DNA of 64,000 nucleotides, taken from NCBI GenBank assembly GCA_035296965.1, contig DATGZX010000339.1, positions 1 to 64,000 on the forward strand, read 5' to 3'. This document shows positions 27,124 through 35,464 of this stretch, in pieces (position 1 is the stretch's first letter; each line of letters opens with the position of its first letter). Source of the stretch: DATGZX01 sp035296965. GTDB taxonomy: Bacteria > Planctomycetota > Planctomycetia > Gemmatales > Gemmataceae. The position numbers and the translations under genes were made by a program. The notes under the pieces are model-generated. The model was given only the letters and a program-made list of their open reading frames with translations, had not been told where the DNA came from and made no database searches.

Positions 27124-27396
27124 TCATCCTCCGGCTACAGCCGGGATGATGCTCAACTCGTCGCCGTCCTTGACTGCCGTGGCCAGGTTCTCCAGGTAAC
27201 GAATATCCTCGTCGTTGAGGTAAACATTGACGAAGCGGCGCACTTGCCCGTTCTCGAAGATCCGTTGCGTGACGGCAGGAAACTTCCGGCCCAGGTCTTC
27301 GAGCGCGCCCTGCACCGTCGTGCCGCCCACGTCAACCACCGCCTGGTTCTCCGTGTGTTGCCGCATTGGTGTGGGAATATGAATACGGATGGCCAT
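27124..27396 (-). CDS. MoaD/ThiS-type sulfur carrier protein
   Basis: A 90-residue beta-grasp protein ending in IIPAVAGG, the diglycine tail needed for adenylation and thiocarboxylate formation. Core features are AIRIHIPTPMRQ, a 'TVQGALEDLGRKFP' helix, VNVYLNDEDIRYLENL and KDGDELSIIPAVAGG. Because the tail is already exposed, no processing protease is needed. The length fits carriers of the MoaD/ThiS/CysO group. The ATG at 27396 has GAGGAG 5 nt upstream; the GTG at 27402 overlaps that ribosome site and is rejected. It sits 58 bp downstream of the threonine-synthase-like gene and just before the activating enzyme genes, so a job in sulfur delivery to that PLP enzyme is the simplest reading. 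Confidence 0.92.
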   Translation of the reverse strand: MAIRIHIPTPMRQHTENQAVVDVGGTTVQGALEDLGRKFPAVTQRIFENGQVRRFVNVYLNDEDIRYLENLATAVKDGDELSIIPAVAGG

Positions 27397-27454
27397 GAAC
27401 ACTCCTCGCAGTCTGTACTATTCCGTTGGCGATTGTCTTCTTCAGCGTGTGCTT

Positions 27455-28711
27455 TCAGGCAAAGGCCGTTTCGCGTGCTTCTTCGACCAGAATCTCGAAC
27501 TCCTCGAGCGAGGGCTTGATCAGAGCAGGCCGCTCGACGCAATCCGCCACCGCTTCCTGCGTCTTCAAGCCATTTCCTGTAATGCATAGTACCACTTCTT
27601 CGTTGGCTGGAATCCTGCCTTGTTGAATGAGCTTGCGAGCCACGGCAACTGTTACGCCGCCCGCGGTCTCGGCAAAGATGCCCTCCGTCCGAGCCAGCAG
27701 CAGCATCCCCTCGGCGACCTCGGCATCGCTGACATCTTCCGCCCAGCCGCCTGATCCACGGATGACTTTGATCGCGAAGTAGCCGTCGGCCGGATCGCCG
27801 ATGGCCAGCGATTTTGCAATCGTGTTGGGCTTGCGCACGGGCCGGTGCGTCTCCGCGCCGCTTTTGACTGCACTGGTAATCGGACTGCAGCCCGTTGCCT
27901 GGGCACCGTGGATCTTGCAAGCAGGATCATCAATGAGGCCCACAGTAGCCAATTCCTGAAACGCTTTCTGGATTTTCCCGATCAAGCTACCGCCCGCCAT
28001 GGGTACAACCACGTGTTGCGGCGTCCGCCAACCCAGCTGCTCCGCAATTTCGTAGCCGAGTGTCTTGGAACCCTCGGCATAAAAAGGCCGCAGGTTGATA
28101 TTCACAAACCCCCAGCCATACTTGAACGCCACCTGCGTACACAGCCTGTTGACTTCGTCGTACGTTCCCGCGACGCCGATCACGTGGGCGCCGTACACGC
28201 TGGTGCCCAGGATTTTGGACCGCTCCAGGTCCGAAGGCACGAAGATGTAGCTTTCCAGGCCCGCGGCAGCCGCGTTGGCCGCGACACTGTTGGCGAGGTT
28301 ACCTGTTGAAGCGCAGCCGACCGTTCGAAATCCGAACTCGCGCGCCTTGCTCAGAGCGACCGAGACCACGCGATCCTTGAACGACAAGGTCGGAAAGTTC
28401 ACTGCATCGTTCTTGATCCAGAGCTGTTCGACGCCAAGAGCCACTGCCAGCCGGTCGGCGCGAACCAGAGGTGTACCGCCGACCTGGGAGCCCACGGTCG
28501 CTTCGCCGTCTAGAGGAAGGAGTTCCCGGAAGCGCCACATGTTGTTGGGCCGCAGCTCGATCTTGGTTCGATTCAGCGCCTCCTTGATGGCGGCGTAATC
28601 GTAGTCCACCTCCAGAGGACCGAAATCCTCCGTGCAGAAATTGAGGGCTTCCTTCCCGTAGTGCTTGCCACACAAGCGACATTTCAGACCGCGGACCAAA
28701 TCGATAGACAC
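27455..28711 (-). CDS. thrC: Threonine-synthase-like PLP enzyme under a SAM riboswitch
   Basis: A 418-residue fold-type II PLP enzyme. A Cys-rich N-terminal segment (CRLCGKHY, FCTEDFGPLEVDYDY) precedes the body with VGGTPLVRADRL, the PLP lysine in LSFKDRVVSVAL (about 110), CASTGNLANSVAANAAA and a PLP-phosphate/serine loop near GGVTVAVARKL. Threonine synthase converts O-phosphohomoserine to threonine. The SAM-I riboswitch in front and the sulfur-carrier genes behind point instead, or also, to homocysteine formation from phosphohomoserine and a protein thiocarboxylate; this is inference. The GTG at 28711 is chosen: AGGAGG lies 9 nt before it, and upstream in-frame codons would run into the riboswitch and its terminator. 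Annotated function should be treated as open. Confidence 0.85.
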   Translation of the reverse strand: MSIDLVRGLKCRLCGKHYGKEALNFCTEDFGPLEVDYDYAAIKEALNRTKIELRPNNMWRFRELLPLDGEATVGSQVGGTPLVRADRLAVALGVEQLWIKNDAVNFPTLSFKDRVVSVALSKAREFGFRTVGCASTGNLANSVAANAAAAGLESYIFVPSDLERSKILGTSVYGAHVIGVAGTYDEVNRLCTQVAFKYGWGFVNINLRPFYAEGSKTLGYEIAEQLGWRTPQHVVVPMAGGSLIGKIQKAFQELATVGLIDDPACKIHGAQATGCSPITSAVKSGAETHRPVRKPNTIAKSLAIGDPADGYFAIKVIRGSGGWAEDVSDAEVAEGMLLLARTEGIFAETAGGVTVAVARKLIQQGRIPANEEVVLCITGNGLKTQEAVADCVERPALIKPSLEEFEILVEEARETAFA

Positions 28712-28843
28712 GAGCACACTCCTCCTTACGCGATCCATCATCCCCTGGCTGTCGGTAAGCCGAACGCCAGCGAGGATGGCACTAACTTGTTCGAAACCAA
28801 GCCAAGTGGGTATCGTCGAGAAGGGAGCCGGAAGGAGGCCAAT

Positions 28844-28878
28844 AAAAAAGCCTCTTCCGGAAGCAGAGAAGAAGAGGC
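28844..28878 (-). terminator. Intrinsic terminator of the SAM riboswitch expression platform
   Basis: On the minus strand GCCTCTTC (28878-28871) pairs with GAAGAGGC (28857-28850) and is followed by six Ts (28849-28844). It lies 12 nt after the riboswitch P1 stem and 133 bp before the GTG start. The GAGAGA segment of the P1 3-prime strand can pair with TCTCTG in the loop, a possible antiterminator. Confidence 0.85.
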
Positions 28879-28890
28879 GTGCAGAGCACG

Positions 28891-29001
28891 ATCTTATCTC
28901 TCCCGGCCGCACCGGGGGGACTTAGCACCAGCATCTCCCTTGCAGGAGACCGGTTGCTGTGGCTTCAACGGGCCCTTTCCCTCAGCCACTCTCGATAAGA
29001 T
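28891..29001 (-). ncRNA. SAM-I (S-box) riboswitch
   Basis: The minus strand shows all S-box landmarks in order. P1 is ATCTTATC (29001-28994) with GATAAGAT (28898-28891). Then come GAGAGTGGCTGAGGGA, GGCCCGTTGAAGCCACAGC followed by AACC, GGTGCTAAGTCC, and a closing GC-rich hairpin before GAGAGATAAG. Together with the terminator just downstream it should switch transcription off when SAM is abundant. S-boxes control methionine, cysteine and SAM genes; here the regulated genes are the threonine-synthase-like enzyme and the sulfur-carrier operon. Confidence 0.93.
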
Positions 29002-29024
29002 ACTCACCAAGTTGTCAGTCTAAG

Positions 29025-29053
29025 ATTGTAGAAACCGGACCGATGCAGAGCAA
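29025..29053 (-). promoter_or_regulatory. Promoter of the riboswitch-led operon
   Basis: Minus strand TTGCTC (29053-29048) and TACAAT (29030-29025) are 17 bp apart. The expected start site near 29018 leaves about 17 nt before riboswitch P1. The -10 box is strong, the -35 box weak. Confidence 0.5.
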
Positions 29054-29144
29054 TGCTTTTTGCGAAGAATTGCTTTCGGAAAAGCGAAAGCAGCGCGAAT
29101 TGGGGTAATCTCGGGGATCCTTACGGCTTGGCTGAGAATCGAGG

Positions 29145-30491
29145 TTACCGGCCGAAGAAGTAGAAAAGCAGATTGATCATTCCCAGGGCCACGAACAGCA
29201 CCGCCAGCAGCCCGACAAGAGCCAGGCGAGGTGTCCAAAATACCTTGGGTTGCAGCGGCGACTTGACTCGTTTCGCCAACACAATGGAAGATCTTCCGGA
29301 GCCTGGCTTCGAAGGCACCGGGATGCCGACGGGAATGACCTCGGCGATGAATTCGGGAGCAGCCTCCTCCGTCTCGAGCGCGGCCACGGCTTCCTGGTAT
29401 TCCTTGTCTCCCTGTCTGTCCAGGGGCAAGGCATTGCTGTCAGAAGCCCACGCCCGCAGGGCCTCCTGGACCTCCTCCGCGCTGCGGAAGCGTTGCTCCG
29501 GGTTCTTGGCCATCATCTTGCGCAGCAGGCCGATGAATCCCGGCGGCACTGATGGGTTCAGTTGTGGGATGGGCGTCGGCTCTCCCGAGCGGTGCCGCTG
29601 GATCTTCTCGATGGCGGTGCCGCCTGGGAAAGGGGGTTGGCCGCTCAGGGCGAAGTACATTGCGCAGCCCATCGAGTAAATATCGGTGCGCGGATCCACC
29701 TTGGCCGCGTTTTCCGCTTGCTCCGGGGCCAGATAATCCATTGTGCCGACCACGTAGCCCCGGCCGCCGATCACTTCGCGCTCTTCCTGCGTCTCGCCCT
29801 GAACGAGCGCCAACCCCAGGTCAAGGACCTTGGCATGATCGTGCGGCGTGATCATGATGTTGGACGGTTTCAGGTCGCGGTGAATCAGCCCCTGGTTGTG
29901 CGCATGGTCCAGCGCTGAAGCAACTTCCATGAACAGTCGCGCCGCCCGCGGCACGGCCAGCGGACCCTGTTCACTGACCAGGCGGTACAGGCTTAGCCCG
30001 GGAATGTACTCGAGCGCAATGTAATAGACACCCTGGCAGACACCCACATCGTAGGTCCAGGCAAGATGCGGATGCGCGACCCGCTGGCACATCTCCATCT
30101 CCCGGCGGAAACGGGTCAGCAAACGTTCTTCCTCGCGAGCACGCTTGGGAGGCAGCACCTTCAGGGCGACGAGCGTTTGACTGCGGCTGTCCTTGGCCAG
30201 GTAGACCGTTCCCATGCCCCCTCTGCCGATCGGGGCGAGGACATGGAAAGGACCAAGGACGAGACCGAGCGCCGTTCCCTTGAGCAGTTTGCGCGATTGA
30301 AAGCGCGAAAGCTTGCCGGATTTGACGAGGTAGTCGGCAACTTCCTCCGGATCGCCGCGCCGCTCGGGCGGGACCCCCTGGATCGCGTCTCGGAGCTGCT
30401 CGCGATCTAGCACGCCGCTACGGAGAACGGTCCGGAGGAACGTATCAACCGACGGCTGCGCAATATCCTGGGTCGTCCGTGGGTTTTGCAT
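29145..30491 (-). CDS. Ser/Thr protein kinase with C-terminal transmembrane helix
   Basis: A 448-residue kinase. A short N-terminal region (VLDREQLRDAIQ; LVKSGKLSRFQSRKLLKG) of the kind often found before planctomycete kinases leads to the catalytic domain: IGRGGMGTVYLAK, Lys in LVALKVLPP, HRDLKPSNIMI, DLG in KVLDLGLALV (a common variant of DFG), and MDYLAPEQAE. A proline-rich, charged segment follows the domain and ends in a membrane helix (LALVGLLAVLFVALGMINLL) and FYFFGR, so the kinase is anchored with almost nothing outside. The ATG at 30491 begins the recognisable part; the frame continues to 30620 without support. The ribosome site is weak. No partner is evident. Confidence 0.88.
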   Translation of the reverse strand: MQNPRTTQDIAQPSVDTFLRTVLRSGVLDREQLRDAIQGVPPERRGDPEEVADYLVKSGKLSRFQSRKLLKGTALGLVLGPFHVLAPIGRGGMGTVYLAKDSRSQTLVALKVLPPKRAREEERLLTRFRREMEMCQRVAHPHLAWTYDVGVCQGVYYIALEYIPGLSLYRLVSEQGPLAVPRAARLFMEVASALDHAHNQGLIHRDLKPSNIMITPHDHAKVLDLGLALVQGETQEEREVIGGRGYVVGTMDYLAPEQAENAAKVDPRTDIYSMGCAMYFALSGQPPFPGGTAIEKIQRHRSGEPTPIPQLNPSVPPGFIGLLRKMMAKNPEQRFRSAEEVQEALRAWASDSNALPLDRQGDKEYQEAVAALETEEAAPEFIAEVIPVGIPVPSKPGSGRSSIVLAKRVKSPLQPKVFWTPRLALVGLLAVLFVALGMINLLFYFFGR

Positions 30492-30832
30492 TCGATCATG
30501 TCTGTATGGCTTCCCCGTGGCAGCCCCCGTTCCGGCGGCGGAGCTGTAACAGATGACGGAAAAGGGCCATTGAAGGATTTCCCCTCGACCCCTGCGTCTG
30601 GAAAGCCAGAAAAGAAACACCTTACCCGCCTCATTCTCGCTGCTGGCGGCCCCGGTTACAAGAGGCAGTTCGATCCTTCTGCTTTCGTCTAGCTATGCGG
30701 ACCCGGTAAATTGCGCTGAGGACACCGAAGCTTTCCGTAGGAGTACTTGTGCTTGCCGCAGCCAACAATCACGTACGACAGATGCCCATCAGCCTCTGCA
30801 GGACATTCGAGCTTGGCAAGAGGTCGAAGTAA
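30492..30832. other. Intergenic region upstream of the kinase gene
   Basis: I see no gene, structured RNA or clear promoter pair here. It separates two minus-strand genes and must contain the promoter of the kinase gene. Confidence 0.4.
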
Positions 30833-31804
30833 TCAGAAAGGGATCTCGGGGCCCAGTTCGGGTGGTGACGGCGCTAACGATTCTGAGCGATCGGGGGATT
30901 CATCCGCGGTCGGCTGATTTTTGCTCAGCGGTTCCACAGCGTTTCCTTGGGAAGCAGGCTCCGGAGAGGCACCTTGTCCAGTTCTGCGCTTGCCCGAGGA
31001 GCGGCGCCGGCGCGACTTTTTCTTCACCGGCGGCGGGACGTCCAAATTTGATTCGGAACCGAAGCGCGTCACCACGTACGTCCGGCTCCGCTTGTCGGTG
31101 TCCAATTCCAGGAGGCCTTCCTTCTGAGCATCTTCCAGCAGTTCGCTGAAGGTTCGATAACCGTGATATGCCTCATTGAAGGATGGCTTCTTCCGTTTCA
31201 TGGTGTCCTTGATCATCGAAGACCAAAGCACCTCCTTGTTCTCGCGGCGCAGGGCGAGGAGAGATTCCATGAGCAGAGCGAAGGCCTTGCGTTTGGTTTC
31301 AGGCAGGTGGGGATCGATATTGGGCGCGAGGGCCTGGCCTTGCCCCAGATCCTCGTAATAGATGAACTCGTCGCAGTTGTCGCGCAGCAGTTCCGAGGTC
31401 GATTCCTGCATGCCCAGGCCGATGACGTGCTTGCCCAATTCTTTGAGCTTGGAGACCAGGGGTGAGAAATCACTGTCGCCCGAGACAATGGCGAACGTAT
31501 TGATGTGCTCTTTCGAATAAGCAAGATCCATTGCATCCACGCACAGGTGGATGTCCGCGGAGTTCTTGCCAGTCTGCGTGCGCCGCGGGATTTCGATCAG
31601 TTCAATGGCGGCCTCGTGGAGCAGAGCCGTGTAGTTCGCGAACCTGCTCCAGTCCGCATACGCCTTCTTGGCGACGATCTTTCCTTTTTCCACCAAGCGT
31701 GCCAGCACGCGGGTGATATCAAAGCGATCACGTCGTCCTTGAAAGCCAAGTGCCAGATTCTCGAAATCAATAAAGATTGCCAACGAACGATCGCCGTCGT
31801 TCAC
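30833..31804 (-). CDS. NYN-domain nuclease-like protein with OST-HTH/LOTUS-like domain
   Basis: A 323-residue protein. The N-terminal NYN (PIN-like) domain has the acidic residues of a metal-dependent RNase: FIDFENLAL, KNSADIHLCVDAMDLAY and AIVSGDSDFSPLVSKL, then KHVIGLG. Residues about 180-260 (FALLMESLLALRRENKEVLW; SFNEAYHGYRTFSELLEDA) match an OST-HTH/LOTUS-type RNA-binding domain. A basic stretch (KKKSRRRRSSGKRR) and an acidic, proline-rich tail follow. Such combinations act on RNA, but the target here is unknown. The GTG start has AGGAG 4 nt upstream. It lies 15 bp behind the serine protease gene and is likely co-transcribed with it. Confidence 0.85.
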   Translation of the reverse strand: MNDGDRSLAIFIDFENLALGFQGRRDRFDITRVLARLVEKGKIVAKKAYADWSRFANYTALLHEAAIELIEIPRRTQTGKNSADIHLCVDAMDLAYSKEHINTFAIVSGDSDFSPLVSKLKELGKHVIGLGMQESTSELLRDNCDEFIYYEDLGQGQALAPNIDPHLPETKRKAFALLMESLLALRRENKEVLWSSMIKDTMKRKKPSFNEAYHGYRTFSELLEDAQKEGLLELDTDKRSRTYVVTRFGSESNLDVPPPVKKKSRRRRSSGKRRTGQGASPEPASQGNAVEPLSKNQPTADESPDRSESLAPSPPELGPEIPF

Positions 31805-31819
31805 GCGCTCTCCTGTCGT

Positions 31820-32851
31820 TTATTTATTGATGTTGTCGAGCAACGTTTTCGCTTCTGCAGCCGCCTTGGTGCTTGGGTAGTCCACGATGATCTTCTCATA
31901 CCGGTCCTTGGCTTTCTCTAGCTTACCTGCGTCGGCCAAAGTCTTCGCAAGTTTCAACTTTGTTGATGCGGTCAGCTCGAGTTTTTCTACGTCTGTCGCC
32001 GGTTGATCCGCGGACTTTTCCGCGACGACCGAAGACGCCCCGGCAGACGATGCCCTGGGCAGTTTTGCCAGCATGTTGTTGCTTTTCAAAAAACTGCGGA
32101 CTTCGCTGACGTCGATGAACAAACTCAGCAGCTGGGCGTCAGTGGCGTAACCCTGCGTGACGGCTACCAATTCACCTCGATCGTTGACGAGCGGTCCGCC
32201 GCTATCGCCCTGATTCGTGGGAGACTGTGTTTCGACGACATGCGCATCGAAGCTCAGGATCTTGTTCCCATCCTTGACGCGCCATTGCTTGTGGTAAGGA
32301 GGCGTGCGCACCGTGCCCGCAGTGTACACCCACAAGGCTCCGCTCCGCCCTGGGTTGCCTATCGAATGCACGCGCTGCCCGGGGCTAACCCCATCCTTCG
32401 CGAGATAGAGGACGCGTGCCCCCTTCGGAACGGATTCCAGCTTGATCAATGCGAGATCGTGCTTTTGATCCCTGGCAATGACTTCGCCGTTGATCCCACG
32501 GCCGCTCTGAATCTTCTGCCTGTAGACGTCCGACTCAACCACCAGCTTGCCATTCTCGAAAGTGGGGAACAGCACTGCGACGCGGCTGTTCTCGCCGACC
32601 ACGTGGTAATTCGTGATGACCAGACGGTGCGTCTGGTCAAGGAGAGAGCCAGTGCCGGAGGCAAACATCCGTGTGCCCTGGGGAGTCGACTCGCCGCGCT
32701 GCGCGAGGATCCACACGGTGCCCCGCAACGTGTTTTGATAAACCTTCTCGCCGCCCTCACTCTGTGCCTGAACCGTAGGCGCACCCACATTGGCACTTAC
32801 CGCCAATGCCAGCACCCAGCAAAAGGCCTGAATGCGGAAGCGCTGCGCCAT
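31820..32851 (-). CDS. Exported trypsin-like serine protease
   Basis: A 343-residue protein with a signal peptide (FCWVLALAVSANVGAPTVQA). The chymotrypsin-fold protease has the triad His in VITNYHVVGEN (about 82), Asp in KHDLALIKLES (about 132) and Ser in NQGDSGGPLVN (about 218), as in DegP-like enzymes, but there is no PDZ domain. The C-terminus is a helical region (TKLKLAKTLADAGKLEKAKD; RYEKIIVDYPSTKAAAEAK) like one or two TPR units, perhaps for substrate or partner binding. The ATG at 32851 has GAGGAG 8 nt upstream; the frame to 32965 is unlikely. It is probably active in the periplasm and co-transcribed with the NYN gene. Confidence 0.87.
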   Translation of the reverse strand: MAQRFRIQAFCWVLALAVSANVGAPTVQAQSEGGEKVYQNTLRGTVWILAQRGESTPQGTRMFASGTGSLLDQTHRLVITNYHVVGENSRVAVLFPTFENGKLVVESDVYRQKIQSGRGINGEVIARDQKHDLALIKLESVPKGARVLYLAKDGVSPGQRVHSIGNPGRSGALWVYTAGTVRTPPYHKQWRVKDGNKILSFDAHVVETQSPTNQGDSGGPLVNDRGELVAVTQGYATDAQLLSLFIDVSEVRSFLKSNNMLAKLPRASSAGASSVVAEKSADQPATDVEKLELTASTKLKLAKTLADAGKLEKAKDRYEKIIVDYPSTKAAAEAKTLLDNINK

Positions 32852-32986
32852 GTGCGATCTCCTCTGTTCGTCGAAGTGATTCTCTCGAGGCGATGAAGCT
32901 GCCAAGCACGCCACACCTGCCGATCTCCTATCCATCGTAACTCTATCCGGATAGCGGTCAAGCATTGTCGCGGCATGCGCGGCGAA

Positions 32987-33715
32987 CTACTTCTTGTCCG
33001 GCTCGGCTGGTGGCTTTTTCTCTCCTTCCGATTTGCGAATAAGGGGCTCTTCGATTTTTACCTCGAAAGGCTCTCCCGCCAATTCCTTCCAAATTTTTCT
33101 CTGCTCCGGCGTGAGAACGGCGAGTCCTTTCTCTAGAGATTCCCGGCGCAAGACAGCAACCCGCTTGAGGGCGGCAGGGAAGCTCGATTGCGAGCCCTTC
33201 TTGAATGCGTCGTTGGCGTTCTTCGCGAGCTCCTCTGCGACGCTCCGAATGCTCTCTTTTTGCCGATCGGTGAGCTTTAGGGACTTGATTACGTCCGGGT
33301 CTGAAAATGCCGCCAGGCTTTCTTGCTGCAATTTGATCTGCTTGAGCCGCCTCATCTGCTCGGGTTTGAGCACGTCGCTGACGCCGCGCAGCGTGTCCTC
33401 GGAGGCCTGTTTCATCAGCTCCATAACCTTGTCACGCACTTCTTCGAGGCTTGGCTCCTTGGCAGAACCTTTATGTTCGCGGAGCTTGGCGAGTTCTCCC
33501 TGTTCCTTCTGCCGGACTTCGCGAGCCACTTCCTTGATTCGCTGGATCTGCTCTTCGCTGAGGTGCAGCTCCTTCTGCACGCTGGCATTTTGCAGGAGCC
33601 GGTCGATGCCATCAAAACCCCCGCCCGGCCGAAGCAAGGCGTGCTGACCGTCGGCAGAGGCCGCCAGGAAAGCAGCGTTGCCTATCCAAAAGACGGCCAA
33701 ACTCACCCAGCGCAT
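32987..33715 (-). CDS. Exported LTxxQ-like helical protein
   Basis: A 242-residue exported protein (signal peptide about 1-22, MRWVSLAVFWIGNAAFLAAS). The mature part is helical with four repeats of an LTxxQ-type motif: LHLSEEQIQRIK, LKPEQMRRLKQI, LKLTDRQKESIR and LTPEQRKIWKEL. The motif is shared with the Spy/CpxP family of periplasmic chaperones, though here the repeats are more widely spaced, as in many planctomycete relatives. A lysine-rich tail (SEGEKKPPAEPDKK) ends it. It lies 135 bp upstream of the serine protease on the same strand. A stress-chaperone role paired with the protease is plausible but only an inference. Confidence 0.75.
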   Translation of the reverse strand: MRWVSLAVFWIGNAAFLAASADGQHALLRPGGGFDGIDRLLQNASVQKELHLSEEQIQRIKEVAREVRQKEQGELAKLREHKGSAKEPSLEEVRDKVMELMKQASEDTLRGVSDVLKPEQMRRLKQIKLQQESLAAFSDPDVIKSLKLTDRQKESIRSVAEELAKNANDAFKKGSQSSFPAALKRVAVLRRESLEKGLAVLTPEQRKIWKELAGEPFEVKIEEPLIRKSEGEKKPPAEPDKK

Positions 33716-33900
33716 GAACCTCTCTCCAACAAGCGACCCCTCGCGGCGATCTTACCCTGCGCTCCTGCGCCCCCGGATGTTTCCTGCCGTTCTAGTTCTC
33801 GGCTTTTCAGCAGCATACTCGCTGGAATAGACCTCGCTCAAGTGTAAACCATGAAAGACCCCGAATGTATCGGCTGATCATCGGTTCTACTCTAAATAAC

Positions 33901-33932
33901 AAAAGCCGGGGCACGGCGACCGTACCCCGGCT
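33901..33932 (-). terminator. Intrinsic terminator of the TIGR03009-like gene
   Basis: A 13-bp stem (33904-33916 with 33920-33932, one G-U pair in the RNA) with a 3-nt loop is followed on the minus strand by TTTTGTTATTT. It lies 24 bp beyond the stop at 33956. Confidence 0.85.
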
Positions 33933-33955
33933 CTGATTCTTGAGAAAGGCTGACC

Positions 33956-34750
33956 TCATGGCTGCTTGGGACGATAGAGCCGCGGTTCGACATTGCCGTT
34001 CCCCGGGTTCGCCGCCCCGTCTGCATTGAGAGGCACCCGAACGTATTTCCATCCGGGCGGTAAGGTTGGTGAGGTAAATTCGTTGCGATTGAGCCTGGCG
34101 TTGATGTCGATGCTGGGGATGTCCCAATTCACGCGATTGCCGTTGGGCTCCATGAATATCAGGAGCCGCGGCAGCATGGTGCTGCGCGTGAAGGCAAGCT
34201 GTGCCTTTTGGAAATCAGCCTTGTCCGCGGGAGTGCGCGGTAGCACTTCCAGGTAGATGTAGAAATTATCGTCTTTCACCACTTTCAAGTCGTACCGACT
34301 CTTGGCTTCTTCGGCCTTCATCCCAAAGAGAAAGGAGAGGAAATTGTCGTCGGCAATCTGACCCGGCTTGGGCGGCGGCAACTCGTGCACGCGCACTTGC
34401 TTGTTGGACTGAGAGAACTCATAGAGGAATGTGCCGGTACAGATATACTTCTCGATGACTGCAGGCCTGTCTCTTCGGTGCAGGTCGAGAAGCGCCAGGC
34501 CGGGCTTTTTGAATTTGGCCCGGCCCTCAAAAATCTCGCGTGTGCCGTATACCTTATCTTCTTTGATCCGGACAATTTCCGCGGAGAGGTCCGTGATCGA
34601 CGTCATTTTCTGTTCCCACTGCACCAGCAAGGCGTCGAGCGGGTTTCTCGCGGGATCGAGGGTTACGGCCGGAGCTGGTGAAGCCTGCTGGGCTTGCAGG
34701 GTGCTGGTGGCCAACAGCACGCCGCTCAAAGCCAACCATACATAACGCAT
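33956..34750 (-). CDS. Exported TIGR03009-like planctomycete protein
   Basis: A 264-residue exported protein with a signal peptide (MRYVWLALSGVLLATSTLQA). The mature domain (LDALLVQWEQKMTSITDLSA; GRAKFKKPGLALLDLHRR; YICTGTFLYEFSQSNKQVR; FLSFLFGMKAEEAKSRYDLK; TMLPRLLIFMEPNG) fits the planctomycete family TIGR03009, which recalls the LolA/LolB lipoprotein-carrier fold by its pattern of beta strands. The function is not established. The ATG at 34750 has GGGAG 8 nt upstream, and the longer frame to 34888 is not supported. It has its own terminator, so it is probably a single-gene unit. Confidence 0.8.
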   Translation of the reverse strand: MRYVWLALSGVLLATSTLQAQQASPAPAVTLDPARNPLDALLVQWEQKMTSITDLSAEIVRIKEDKVYGTREIFEGRAKFKKPGLALLDLHRRDRPAVIEKYICTGTFLYEFSQSNKQVRVHELPPPKPGQIADDNFLSFLFGMKAEEAKSRYDLKVVKDDNFYIYLEVLPRTPADKADFQKAQLAFTRSTMLPRLLIFMEPNGNRVNWDIPSIDINARLNRNEFTSPTLPPGWKYVRVPLNADGAANPGNGNVEPRLYRPKQP

Positions 34751-35464
34751 GAACCGTCTCCCAAAATATCTGATCCACGGGGGTACAGGCTGATCTGCCT
34801 GTATGGGTCGCCTTCCTTCCCTGGTTATAACACGCTGGCCAAAACCGGTGAAGACCGCTTGGGGCAGCACAATCCTCTCATTCTTCATTATCCCACGCTG
34901 TATGCCGCATTTTCCCTATCTCTTCCCACTTTTGCGAAGCGCGAGGTGCGTGTTCCTTGCTCCGGCCAGCTCATCTGACAGACCTGAGTTGCTGAGTTCC
35001 CCCTCGTTCCCAAAGTCCCAAGATTGTTTGCTCGTTACGTAAGTTGTTATTGCCCAATCAGATACGTGTAAACAATCGCTTGCAGAACCTGAGTTTGGGG
35101 TGCTGAAATGCCTTCTTTTGCAGTTCTCCTTTACGCGACAAGCACTTATGTCATCCTTGAATCGTGTCGAGCATCAGGAAAGGGAGGAAATTCCTGCAAA
35201 TATGCTCCCGCGGGCCAACCTTGAGTTTCTTCCAGCGCATGAAAAGTAGGTTTTAGCGCATTGGACAATTGCCCTGTTGCGAACTAACCTTACGCGGAGA
35301 TTCGGTGCAGATGATAGTGCTTTTTGGACCGGGCTCTTGATTGAAGCTCGAACGGTTCCTTCCACCTCTTCCTTTTGAACGTCAACGAGCGGAAATCAAA
35401 GACCGGCCAGTTTCCTGGTCTCGGCAGGCGTCTTGGGCGGGCGAGCCAGAGACAGAGTTATCCC
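34751..35464. other. Intergenic region between divergent genes
   Basis: No gene is supported. The region is more AT-rich than its surroundings and must contain the promoters of the minus-strand exported protein and of the plus-strand kinase-tubulin gene. I could not assign boxes or a structured RNA. Confidence 0.45.

Noticed and set aside
28712..28912. Longer N-terminus of the threonine-synthase-like protein
   Set aside because: It would cover the riboswitch terminator and P1 region, and the GTG at 28711 has a good ribosome site.
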